Shown: positions 1-5,738 of the stretch, one piece after another
How positions within the stretch are numbered: the first letter of the stretch is position 1
Layout of the letters: each line of letters starts with the position of its first letter
Assembly (NCBI GenBank): GCA_042088665.1
Contig: JBELMB010000181.1
Span: forward strand, 1-10,147
Origin: JBELMB01 sp042088665
GTDB taxonomy: Bacteria > Pseudomonadota > Alphaproteobacteria > Rhodobacterales > Rhodobacteraceae
Length of the DNA: 10,147 bases
Direction of reading: 5' to 3'
Translations under genes and position numbers: made by a program
Notes under the pieces: model-generated
Database searches by the model: none
What the model was told of the DNA's origin: nothing
What the model saw: the letters and a program-made list of their open reading frames with translations, nothing else

Positions 1-46
1 CCCTTGATTCGTAGTCAAGTACTCTATCCAGCTGAGCTATCGGTCC
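1..46 (-). tRNA. tRNA-Arg (anticodon ACG), 3' part missing
   Basis: On the minus strand the gene begins at 46 with the 5' acceptor strand GGACCGA, followed by TA and a D-stem GCTC with a standard D-loop (AGCTGGATAGA). The anticodon arm is CTTGA / loop CTACGAA / TCAAG, with the anticodon ACG at 12-10. An ACG anticodon is normally edited to ICG and decodes CGU, CGC and CGA as arginine. The window edge cuts the molecule just after the anticodon stem, so the T arm, the 3' acceptor strand and CCA cannot be seen. The match to the consensus bacterial tRNA layout is clear, and the amino-acid identity rests on the anticodon. Confidence 0.93.
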
Positions 47-56
47 GTGAGGGCTT

Positions 57-85
57 GATCTATCCCCGTGTTCGCAGCTTGGCAA
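57..85 (-). promoter_or_regulatory. candidate sigma70 promoter for the tRNA-Arg gene
   Basis: On the minus strand TTGCCA (85-80, 5 of 6 to the -35 consensus) and TAGATC (62-57, a weak -10) are separated by exactly 17 nt. The -10 ends 10 nt before the first base of the tRNA, which would give a leader of only a few nucleotides, as is common for tRNA genes. The -10 box is poor, so this is tentative. Read-through from the kinase gene upstream on the same strand is the alternative. Confidence 0.4.
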
Positions 86-104
86 GGGGGGAGGTGCAGG
101 AAAA

Positions 105-1487
105 TTACCCAACATCTCCCATTGGCAGACGAATCTCGAAACAGGTTCCGGTTTCATCCGTGCGTTTCAGCGAGAGCGTGCCGCCATGACCCTTTATCAG
201 TTCTGAGACGATGGCCAGACCAAGGCCAGAGCCCCCTTTACGGGCGCCGCCCTGGAAGGGCTGAAAGAGATGTTCCTGCGCCTTGGGTGGCAGGCCCGGA
301 CCGGTGTCGCTGACATCGACAATCCATGCCTCGTCCTCGGCGCGGGCTGCGACGCTGATTTCGCCCGGTTGTCCGGTCGCGATGATCGCCTGGCGCGCAT
401 TGCGCACAAGATTGCCCAGCGCGCGGTAGATCTGTTCCGGGTCGCCGCGGACCATGAGGCTCGCAGGGATGTCCTCGGCCAGAGACAAGGCGTTGTCGCC
501 GATGGCGAGGCGCTCGGCCTCCAGAACTTCGTGTGTCAGTTCGGACAGGTTGAAATGGGTGAGCGTCGGCGCGGGTTCCTCTGCCCGGCCAAAGGCCAGC
601 GTGGTTTCGCACAGCGACACTGCGCGCGTGATCGAGTTCACCAGCTTTGGCGCCATGCGCTTTACGGTCGGATCCTCGGACATCTCGATCCGGTCGGTAA
701 AGAGCTGCGCCGAGGTCAGGATGTTGCGCAAGTCATGGCTGACACGGGCAACCGCGCCGCCAAGTTGGGCCAGCCGCTCTTTCTGGCGCAGCGCCTGCGT
801 CAATTGCGTTTGCAGCGATTGCAGGGCGGCTTCGGCCTCTCGCAACTCGCGGACACTGGCCTCTGGCGTGATGATGCGCCGCGCATCTTCCGGGGCTTGG
901 GCATAACGTTTCATGTGATTGATCACGCCCTTGATCGGTGCCACCAGCAGCGACCGCACCGCAAGAAACAAAAGCGACGCTGTGACGATGGAGATAAACA
1001 GCGACAGCCAAAGGATCCGCAGCCCGTAATCCAGCATCGCGAGGCGTAACTCGCTGGTGTCCATGGTCACTTCGATCAGCTGCCCTGCTTCCAGAGACGG
1101 CACACCGATCACCCGGATGATCTCTGGCTCGGGCTCGAGCAGGCGCATCATGGCATCCCGCATCAAGGTCCACGCCATCGGGTCGCTCAGGTCGAAACTG
1201 TCATCGATGGCACCCGGTATGGGCGAGGACAGCACCAGTTGCTTGATCTGGTCGCGCCGCAGCGCAACGTTGAAAACGCCAGCATTGGCCAGCAGTTCCA
1301 CTTCCAGCTCTTCGCTCAGCATGTCGTCCGCCAGCAAGGCCAAGGACGCGATCTGCGCCCGTTCGAGGCGCGCAAGGAGATAGTCCTCGCGGAAGCGCGC
1401 CACAGAGGGCACGAAAATCATGATCTCGGCCAGCATCACGAAGATCACCGTGAGGATCAGGAAACGGCCGGAGAGCGAATTCAACAT
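105..1487 (-). CDS. membrane-bound sensor histidine kinase
   Basis: The 460-residue product is a two-component sensor kinase of the inner membrane. A short N-terminus is followed by TM1 (about residues 8-28), an extracytoplasmic sensor region of about 125 residues with no recognised fold, TM2 (about 157-178) and a HAMP-like linker with a predicted coiled coil (about 179-245). The H-box ARVSHDLRN carries the phospho-acceptor His251. The ATP-binding domain has the N-box VRNARQA (Asn363), the G1 box DVSDTGPGLP (Asp394) and the G2 box GGSGLGLA (418-425), so the catalytic parts look complete. I chose the ATG at 1487 because TM1 follows at once. The frame stays open to a GTG at 1541, and a TTG lies two codons upstream of the ATG. 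No strong Shine-Dalgarno decides between them. No response regulator is visible, so the partner and stimulus are unknown. The tRNA-Arg gene follows on the same strand. Confidence 0.93.
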   Translation of the reverse strand: MLNSLSGRFLILTVIFVMLAEIMIFVPSVARFREDYLLARLERAQIASLALLADDMLSEELEVELLANAGVFNVALRRDQIKQLVLSSPIPGAIDDSFDLSDPMAWTLMRDAMMRLLEPEPEIIRVIGVPSLEAGQLIEVTMDTSELRLAMLDYGLRILWLSLFISIVTASLLFLAVRSLLVAPIKGVINHMKRYAQAPEDARRIITPEASVRELREAEAALQSLQTQLTQALRQKERLAQLGGAVARVSHDLRNILTSAQLFTDRIEMSEDPTVKRMAPKLVNSITRAVSLCETTLAFGRAEEPAPTLTHFNLSELTHEVLEAERLAIGDNALSLAEDIPASLMVRGDPEQIYRALGNLVRNARQAIIATGQPGEISVAARAEDEAWIVDVSDTGPGLPPKAQEHLFQPFQGGARKGGSGLGLAIVSELIKGHGGTLSLKRTDETGTCFEIRLPMGDVG

Positions 1488-1706
1488 GGTCAAGGACTTA
1501 CCATCTAGAGGACAGATGCGCGGAAAACCTGTGCGCACCACGGACCCATGTAAAGGGGCCGATTTGGTTAACCACCTTCGGGACCCCTGTGCAGGGCCGG
1601 GACAGGCGGGGGACCGCCGACCTGTTGCCCGGCCAAGGGATTCTGATCAAGGCGTCGTCGTCAGGGCCCGCCGGCTGAAGGCCACCGGCCAAGACCCATC
1701 GACCCG
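1488..1706. other. intergenic gap between flavoprotein and kinase genes
   Basis: These 219 nt separate two minus-strand genes, so they should hold the end of the flavoprotein operon and the promoter of the kinase. There is an 8-bp palindrome GGTTAACC (1566-1573) about 80 nt upstream of the kinase start. Its minus-strand reading TTAACCAA resembles a CtrA half-site by one mismatch. A short dyad CCCTG-TG-CAGGG (1585-1596) and the GC-rich partial hairpin GCCGG/CCGGC (about 1673-1690) lack a T-run, so I cannot call a terminator. I found no convincing -35/-10 pair. Confidence 0.5.
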
Positions 1707-3125
1707 TCAGGGCAACCAGCGCTGCACAAAGCCCACCACTTTCTTGACGGTGTCGCTTTCGAACAACTTTGGCGAGAAGTAAGCACCGGCCACGCGTTTG
1801 TTGATCTCGCCGACGGAGGGATAGGGCGACACCATGTTCGACACAGCCGACATTTTCAGCCCGTTGGCGATGACCAGAGACCAGAGATTGATCAACTCAC
1901 CCGCCTGATGCCCCGCGATGGAGACGCCGACCGGTTTGCCTTTGACCACCATGACCTTGATGAGGCCCTTTGTCTTTCGCTCGGCGATCAGGCGGTCGTT
2001 GTGGTGAAAGTGAAAGCGCGCGACCTCCAGCTTGTCACCATGGGCGGTGCGTGCCTCTGCCTCGGTCATGCCAACCTGCGCCAGTTCGGGCTGCGTGTAC
2101 GTGGCCCAGGGAATATGCGCGGTCTTGGTCTTGGCAGGCAAACCAAACAGCGCCGACCGGATCACGATGCCCGCGTGATAGCCCGCCACATGTGTAAACT
2201 GCAGCCCGCCCGCCGCGTCGCCGATGGCATAGACGCAGGTGTTGGTGGTCTTCAGGCTGGCGTCCACCTTGACGCCCGTGCGGGTGGTTTCAATTCCTGC
2301 AGCCTCGAGATTCAGCCGGTCGGTGTTTGCACGACGCCCCACGGCCACCAGCAGGTGCGAGCCCTTGAACACGCGGCCATCCTTTGTCTCGACCTCGATG
2401 TCACCGACCGTTCCGCGGATTTCCTGCGCAAGCGCGTCTTCGGCGATTTCGATGCCCTCGTCGCGCAGTGTCTCCAGGACGATTTCGGCCATTTCCGGAT
2501 CATCCTTGCCCAGCGCCTTTGCGCCTTCGATCACGGTCACGTCGCTACCAAGGCGACGGTGCGCCTGTGCCATCTCCATACCGATCGGCCCGCCACCGAT
2601 GATCAACAGATGCCTTGGCTGTTCACGCAGCTCCCAAAGCGTTTCGTTGGTCAGGTAGGGCACCTTGTCGAGCCCCGGGATTGGCGGCACAAAGGGCGAA
2701 GACCCGGTGGCGATCACGATGCGCCGCGCTTTGATCAGGTATGGGCCTGCCTCCACTTCGGTCGCAGAGACAAAATGGCCAAATTCCCGGATCACACGCA
2801 CGCCGAAGCCTTCGAACCGCTCCTGGCTGTCGACCGGCTCGATCTGTGCGATGACGTCGGCGACGTGGTCCTTGGCGGCGGCATAATCCACCTGCGGCGC
2901 CTGATTGGCGACGCCGTAAGGCAGCGCATGGGACTGGCCATAGGCGGTCTTGGCCGAAGCGATCAGCGCCTTGGAGGGAACACAACCGTAGTTCAGGCAA
3001 TCGCCACCCATCTTGTGGCCTTCGAGCAGGATCACATCCGCGCCCATCTGGCTGGCGCCCGCGGCCACAGAGAGGCCGCCCGATCCGGCGCCGAGGATCA
3101 GGAGATCAGTCTTGAGCGTTTCCAT
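1707..3125 (-). CDS. FAD-dependent pyridine nucleotide-disulfide oxidoreductase (mercuric reductase/lipoamide dehydrogenase-like)
   Basis: The 472-residue cytoplasmic flavoprotein has the full class I disulfide reductase layout. It has an FAD dinucleotide fold GAGSGG (12-17), a redox-active disulfide GDCLNYGC (Cys43, Cys48), ATGSSP (139-144), an NAD(P)H fold GGGPIG (177-182), the second FAD motif AIGDAAG (300-306) and a C-terminal dimerisation domain. In lipoamide dehydrogenase and glutathione reductase the dimer interface supplies a catalytic His in an HPT...E motif. Here the motif reads PYPSVGE, so the position is Tyr435, with Glu440 retained. MerA also has Tyr there, from memory, but this protein ends in QRWLP with no C-terminal Cys pair and has no N-terminal HMA domain, so Hg(II) reduction is doubtful. 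The substrate is unknown. The start is 3 nt after the TVP38 gene stop, with AAGGA about 10 nt upstream, indicating translational coupling. It is not the E3 subunit of a 2-oxoacid dehydrogenase, judging by residues and context. Confidence 0.9.
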   Translation of the reverse strand: METLKTDLLILGAGSGGLSVAAGASQMGADVILLEGHKMGGDCLNYGCVPSKALIASAKTAYGQSHALPYGVANQAPQVDYAAAKDHVADVIAQIEPVDSQERFEGFGVRVIREFGHFVSATEVEAGPYLIKARRIVIATGSSPFVPPIPGLDKVPYLTNETLWELREQPRHLLIIGGGPIGMEMAQAHRRLGSDVTVIEGAKALGKDDPEMAEIVLETLRDEGIEIAEDALAQEIRGTVGDIEVETKDGRVFKGSHLLVAVGRRANTDRLNLEAAGIETTRTGVKVDASLKTTNTCVYAIGDAAGGLQFTHVAGYHAGIVIRSALFGLPAKTKTAHIPWATYTQPELAQVGMTEAEARTAHGDKLEVARFHFHHNDRLIAERKTKGLIKVMVVKGKPVGVSIAGHQAGELINLWSLVIANGLKMSAVSNMVSPYPSVGEINKRVAGAYFSPKLFESDTVKKVVGFVQRWLP

Positions 3126-3128
3126 GGG

Positions 3129-3860
3129 TCAGATGTCCTTCTTGCCGCGCAGGGCCTTGATCACGATAGGCAGCGCAGAGAGCAGCGCGAGACCGAGGAT
3201 GGGGCCGATCACATGAGGTTCGAAGATGATGCCGAGATTGGGGGTTTCACCCTTGGCAAAGACCTCTCCGAGACCCGCACCGACGGAGGTATAGACCACG
3301 GCGCCGGGGATGATTCCGAGAAAGGTCGACACCACGTAGCGATGGGTCGGCACCTTGAGGAAGGCCGGAAGCAGGTTCGCAACAAAGAAAGGCACAACCG
3401 GGATCAGACGCATCATGAACAGCATCGACCACTGGTTTTCCTCCAGCCCTGACTTGAGCCGTTTCACCAGACCTTCGGAGGTGTCCATCCGTTCGGACAG
3501 CCTCTCTCCGAGACCAAAGCGCGCCGCGAGAAAGATGCCCGTGGCGCCCAGCGTCGCTGCCGTGACATTGAAAAGCGCACCCGGAAAGGTGGCGAAGAGA
3601 AACCCACCGGTCAGCGTGGCCGCTGTCGCCCCGGGCAGGGAGAAGGCCACGATCACGATATAGGCCGCCATGAACATTGCCAGCGTCAGCAGGTAGTTGT
3701 CATCGCGGAAACTGATCAGCGCCTCTCGATTGGCGGCCAGCGCATCAAAGCTGAGATAATCGCCAAGAGTAAAGAAACCCACGACCGCACCGGTGACGAT
3801 GGCGATCAGGGGAAGATGTCGTTGTATGCCGGGACGGCGGGGTTCTGTCATGTCGCTCAT
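3129..3860 (-). CDS. TVP38/TMEM64 (DedA/VTT superfamily) membrane protein
   Basis: The 243-residue polytopic inner-membrane protein has hydrophobic segments near residues 17-34, 57-75, 80-114, 145-165, 177-200 and 213-235. The central part is a VTT/SNARE-associated domain. It has SLPGATAATLTGG (74-86) and the Gly/Ala-rich run to GLGER, then RLIPVVPFFVANLLPA (151-166), with the conserved Arg and Pro of the family. GIIPGAVVYTSVGAG (182-196) completes it. Relatives include DedA proteins linked to lipid scrambling and membrane homeostasis, but the exact role of TVP38-type bacterial members is not settled. I chose the ATG at 3860, which has AGAGG 8 nt upstream; a second ATG lies at 3851. The frame is open upstream to an ATG at 4082, but those 74 residues are not family-like. 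It is the first gene of a two-gene operon with the flavoprotein. Fusions of these two domains are known in other bacteria, which supports a joint membrane redox role. Confidence 0.88.
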   Translation of the reverse strand: MSDMTEPRRPGIQRHLPLIAIVTGAVVGFFTLGDYLSFDALAANREALISFRDDNYLLTLAMFMAAYIVIVAFSLPGATAATLTGGFLFATFPGALFNVTAATLGATGIFLAARFGLGERLSERMDTSEGLVKRLKSGLEENQWSMLFMMRLIPVVPFFVANLLPAFLKVPTHRYVVSTFLGIIPGAVVYTSVGAGLGEVFAKGETPNLGIIFEPHVIGPILGLALLSALPIVIKALRGKKDI

Positions 3861-3880
3861 GGGTTTGGCCTCTGCGTCTG

Positions 3881-3897
3881 TTTGTAACTTGCACAAA
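3881..3897. repeat. short inverted repeat TTTGT-N7-ACAAA before the TVP38 operon
   Basis: A 5-bp perfect dyad with a 7-nt spacer lies about 20 nt upstream of the TVP38 start codon, overlapping the probable leader. It could be an operator or a weak RNA stem. Five base pairs in an A/T-rich arm are easily found by chance, so the functional claim is weak. Confidence 0.3.
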
Positions 3898-4063
3898 ACA
3901 TGCGGAGCTTTCTGCCCCCAAAACAGGGGTCTCACAGGCGCTTGATCTGGGACACGCGTCTTCGTGAGAATACCTGCGCTGAGGCCGTGAGATTGAAACA
4001 TTTGCCGTTGGCGCGCACGAATGACTGTAACATGAAGCGTTGGATTGCGCCGGGGCTTCGCTG

Positions 4064-4078
4064 CTAAACGACGATTAA
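4064..4078. promoter_or_regulatory. candidate CtrA-type binding site (CTAA-N7-TTAA)
   Basis: The full CtrA consensus of alphaproteobacteria is TTAA-N7-TTAA. This site has CTAA at 4064-4067, seven bases, then TTAA at 4075-4078, that is 7 of 8 defined bases (TTAA-N7-TTAG on the minus strand). It lies about 205 nt upstream of the TVP38 start and just before an AT island that may contain that operon's -10. A one-mismatch site is expected by chance now and then, so confidence is low. Confidence 0.3.
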
Positions 4079-4154
4079 CCATCTGAAAATATTTTATAAA
4101 TACAAGACACAGCAGTGCTGCAGGATATGTCTTGGCCCCTTCGGGTCAATCTGA

Positions 4155-4236
4155 GACAACGCACGGGGTGGGATGCGCCGAACCCGCTTTGCCGGGGACG
4201 TCGGGCAATTGAAACAGTGGTTTGACAACGCACGGG
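4155..4236. repeat. direct repeat pair GACAACGCACGGG (4155-4167 and 4224-4236)
   Basis: Two perfect 13-bp copies lie 69 nt apart (start to start) upstream of rpmH. The second copy overlaps the -35 hexamer TTGACA of the likely rpmH promoter. The first copy has GAGACA at the matching place and no good -10 at 17 nt. They may be a decayed duplicate promoter, a paired regulator site, or the mark of a small local duplication. Confidence 0.55.
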
Positions 4237-4250
4237 AGCTTGCCTATACG
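4222..4250 (+). promoter_or_regulatory. probable sigma70 promoter of rpmH-rnpA-yidD
   Basis: A perfect -35 hexamer TTGACA (4222-4227) is followed after exactly 17 nt by TATACG (4245-4250, 4 of 6 to the -10 consensus). Transcription would start near 4257 and leave a leader of about 68 nt before the rpmH ATG at 4325. A strong, constitutive promoter is expected for a ribosomal protein gene, and nothing else in the gap matches as well. Confidence 0.7.
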
Positions 4251-4324
4251 CGGGGCTTCGAATGACCCTGGCGGCGAGTCGGCCTGTGACTGCGCTTGCC
4301 TGCCAACGACCGGAGTAGCCCGCT

Positions 4325-4459
4325 ATGAAACGCACATTTCAGCCCTCGAACCTTGTTCGCAAACGCCGCCACGGTTTCCGTTCGCGCATGGCCACCAAAG
4401 CGGGCCGCAAGATCCTGAACGCACGTCGCGTGCGCGGTCGCAAGAAGCTGAGCGCCTGA
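4325..4459 (+). CDS. rpmH: 50S ribosomal protein L34
   Basis: The 44-residue, strongly basic protein starts MKRTFQPSNLVRKRRHGFR and continues with the RMATKAGRK and RRVRGRKKLSA segments that define L34. It is a small protein of the large ribosomal subunit that binds 23S rRNA. The length and sequence are full and typical. GGAG (4312-4315) lies 9 nt before the ATG. It is the first gene of the operon, followed by rnpA after 17 nt and then yidD, the usual bacterial order. It probably uses the promoter at 4222-4250. Confidence 0.99.
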   Translation: MKRTFQPSNLVRKRRHGFRSRMATKAGRKILNARRVRGRKKLSA

Positions 4460-4476
4460 GCCAGACCGACTGCGTC

Positions 4477-4869
4477 ATGCCAGTGATCGAAGCCGCCCCG
4501 GACCTGTCCGCGGCGGCTCCTTTACGTTTTGAGACCCTGCAAAAACGCAGCGACTTTCTGAAAGCGGCGCGCGCTCGGCGTGTGCCTTGCGGCGCTTTTT
4601 TGTTGCAGGCGCGAAAGCGTGGAGAGGGCGAGGCAGACACACTGCGCGTCGGCTTTACCTGCTCCAAGAAGGTCGGAAATGCCGTCGCGCGCAACCGTGC
4701 CAAACGGCGCCTGCGCGAGATAGCGCGTTTGGTTCTGCCCCACCACGGGCGCGCGGATCATGACTATGTCCTGATTGGACGCGCGCAGCAGACAGCGGAC
4801 ACGCCCTTCACAACACTGATCGCCGAACTCACCCGCGCCTTGCAAAAGTTGCACGGACGCACGTCATGA
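4477..4869 (+). CDS. rnpA: ribonuclease P protein component
   Basis: The 130-residue basic protein is the protein subunit of RNase P, which works with the catalytic RNA to cut 5' leaders from tRNA precursors. The N-terminal part has the substrate-binding strand LQKRSDFLKAARA (21-33). The diagnostic RNR signature is SKKVGNAVARNRAKRRLRE (63-81), with the conserved Asn, Arg and Lys residues. The ATG at 4477 is the only ATG in reach; a GTG follows two codons later. There is no clear Shine-Dalgarno, so translation is probably coupled to rpmH, whose stop is 17 nt upstream. The same frame is open back through the whole of rpmH to 4222, but there is no ATG, GTG or TTG between the promoter and 4477, so I do not extend it. 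The stop codon overlaps the yidD start (ATGA). Confidence 0.97.
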   Translation: MPVIEAAPDLSAAAPLRFETLQKRSDFLKAARARRVPCGAFLLQARKRGEGEADTLRVGFTCSKKVGNAVARNRAKRRLREIARLVLPHHGRADHDYVLIGRAQQTADTPFTTLIAELTRALQKLHGRTS

Positions 4870-5087
4870 GTCCCATGGCTTTTGTTGTGTCTTTGCCGAT
4901 CCGCGCCTACCGGCTGATCGGCTCGCCCTGGGTCGGGCATGGCTGCCGATTTCAACCGACCTGTTCGGCTTACGCCATGGAAGCTCTTGAAAAACATGGC
5001 GCTTTCCGTGGCACATGGCTGGTTTTGCGCCGCATCGGACGGTGTCATCCATGGGGCGGGTCTGGCATCGACAACGTGCCGGATTGA
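4866..5087 (+). CDS. yidD: membrane protein insertion efficiency factor YidD
   Basis: The 73-residue protein has the YidD signature: a short amphipathic N-terminus (PIRAYRLIGSP), then GCRFQPTCSAYAMEALEKHG (26-45) with Cys27 and Cys33, and GRCHPWGGSGIDNVP (58-72) with Cys60. YidD is a small protein on the inner face of the cytoplasmic membrane that helps insertion of membrane proteins by the YidC/Sec route. The start overlaps the rnpA stop by 4 nt, so translation is coupled. The gene is complete and of usual length. Normally yidC follows closely, but here it lies 3.4 kb further on. The gene end faces the end of the DUF1353 gene across 10 nt. Confidence 0.97.
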   Translation: MSPMAFVVSLPIRAYRLIGSPWVGHGCRFQPTCSAYAMEALEKHGAFRGTWLVLRRIGRCHPWGGSGIDNVPD

Positions 5088-5097
5088 CCCTTCGGCC

Positions 5098-5691
5098 TCA
5101 GGCCCGTGCCGGGCTGTCGCCGTTTGGTACCGGCCCGAACCCCGGAGGGAGCTGCGCCAGCACTTCGGGCGCATCGATATCCAGATAGAGCCCCGATTGC
5201 GTTGCGGGATCTACCCGCACTGGGTAGCCAAAGGGCGCCGCCAGCCGGATCCCACCGTAGATCAACCAGCGCCGGACTCCGACACCGGCCGCCTCCATTG
5301 CGGCGAACATGATGTCATCGGCAAATTTGCGTCGCTCGGCAGATCCATCCCCATCCATCGTCCGCCATGCAATGGTGAGAAAGTCATGCACGATGGCGGC
5401 CTCCAGCCATGGGCCGACCCGGTTGACGATGCCGCGAAACGCCCATGGAACACTGGTCAGATCGGTCAGCATCCCCCGCGGCACAATGATCGGGTGCGAG
5501 GCGCCAGAAGCATCGCGCCAGTGCACCAGATAGTCGCCTCCCAGAACATAGTTCGCATCTGACCCTTTGCGTGTGCGCACCGCGTTCTTCATCCGCATCA
5601 GCACCAAGGCCGAATCATAGCTGAACCCGGTGATCTTCACCGGCGTCCCGGGATATGGGTCGGCGAACTGAGGGGTTGTGAAACACTTCAT
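5098..5691 (-). CDS. DUF1353 family protein of unknown function
   Basis: The 197-residue predicted soluble protein has no signal peptide or TM segment. It carries the pattern I associate with DUF1353: PRGMLTDLTSVPW (71-83), then AAIVHDFL (98-105) with a His102-Asp103 pair, ADDIMFAAMEAAGV (124-137) and YGGIR (145-149). The C-terminal 45 residues are Pro/Gly-rich and probably disordered. DUF1353 members occur in phages and in bacterial chromosomes, and I know of no established activity. The conserved TD, HD and DD acidic/His residues might form a metal or hydrolytic site, which is only inference. The gene runs against its neighbours: tail to tail with yidD (10 nt) and head to head with ttcA (47 nt between starts). 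AAGG lies 9 nt before the ATG. No phage genes are near it. Its base composition does not look different by eye. Confidence 0.85.
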   Translation of the reverse strand: MKCFTTPQFADPYPGTPVKITGFSYDSALVLMRMKNAVRTRKGSDANYVLGGDYLVHWRDASGASHPIIVPRGMLTDLTSVPWAFRGIVNRVGPWLEAAIVHDFLTIAWRTMDGDGSAERRKFADDIMFAAMEAAGVGVRRWLIYGGIRLAAPFGYPVRVDPATQSGLYLDIDAPEVLAQLPPGFGPVPNGDSPARA

Positions 5692-5738
5692 GCAGAAAAG
5701 CCTTGGTCATCAAATCGCGCATCGCTAAGGACGCAGTC
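5692..5738. promoter_or_regulatory. divergent start region of DUF1353 and ttcA
   Basis: Only 47 nt separate the two start codons, so at least one promoter must lie inside the coding sequence of the opposite gene. TAAGGA (5726-5731), 7 nt before the ATG at 5739, is a good Shine-Dalgarno and fixes the ttcA start. I see no clear -35/-10 pair for either gene. Confidence 0.45.

Larger units (their letters stand above)
3861..4324. other. divergent intergenic region between the TVP38 operon and rpmH
   Basis: These 464 nt separate minus-strand TVP38 from plus-strand rpmH and must carry both promoters. Visible items, from left to right: a TTTGT-N7-ACAAA dyad (3881-3897); a CTAA-N7-TTAA CtrA-like sequence (4064-4078); an AT-only island in GC-rich DNA (4086-4102) with the palindrome AAAATATTTT (4086-4095) and, on the minus strand, TATAAA as a possible -10 for the TVP38 operon; two copies of GACAACGCACGGG (4155-4167 and 4224-4236); and the rpmH promoter. 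The decamer CGGGGCTTCG also occurs twice (4051-4060, 4251-4260). I see no credible small gene. Confidence 0.55.

Noticed and set aside
1..46. tRNA-Arg as an attachment site for an integrated element
   Set aside because: The tRNA 3' end lies outside the window, and no integrase or repeated tRNA end is seen.
270..1049. 259-codon open frame on the plus strand opposite the histidine kinase
   Set aside because: It mirrors the kinase catalytic domain. The Gln/Arg-rich translation has no family features.
1707..3125. flavoprotein as the E3 (lipoamide dehydrogenase) of a 2-oxoacid dehydrogenase
   Set aside because: The HPT His is replaced by Tyr, and there are no E1 or E2 genes. The partner is a TVP38 membrane protein.
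1908..3452. 514-codon open frame on the plus strand, opposite the flavoprotein and part of the TVP38 gene
   Set aside because: It runs antisense to two clearly conserved genes. Its product is His/Arg/Asp-rich with no family signature, as expected for a mirror frame in GC-rich coding DNA.
5088..5114. possible two-way terminator between yidD and DUF1353 (GGCC-TCA-GGCC and GCCCG-TGC-CGGGC)
   Set aside because: The stems are 4-5 bp with tiny loops, partly inside the DUF1353 coding end, and there is no T-run on either strand.
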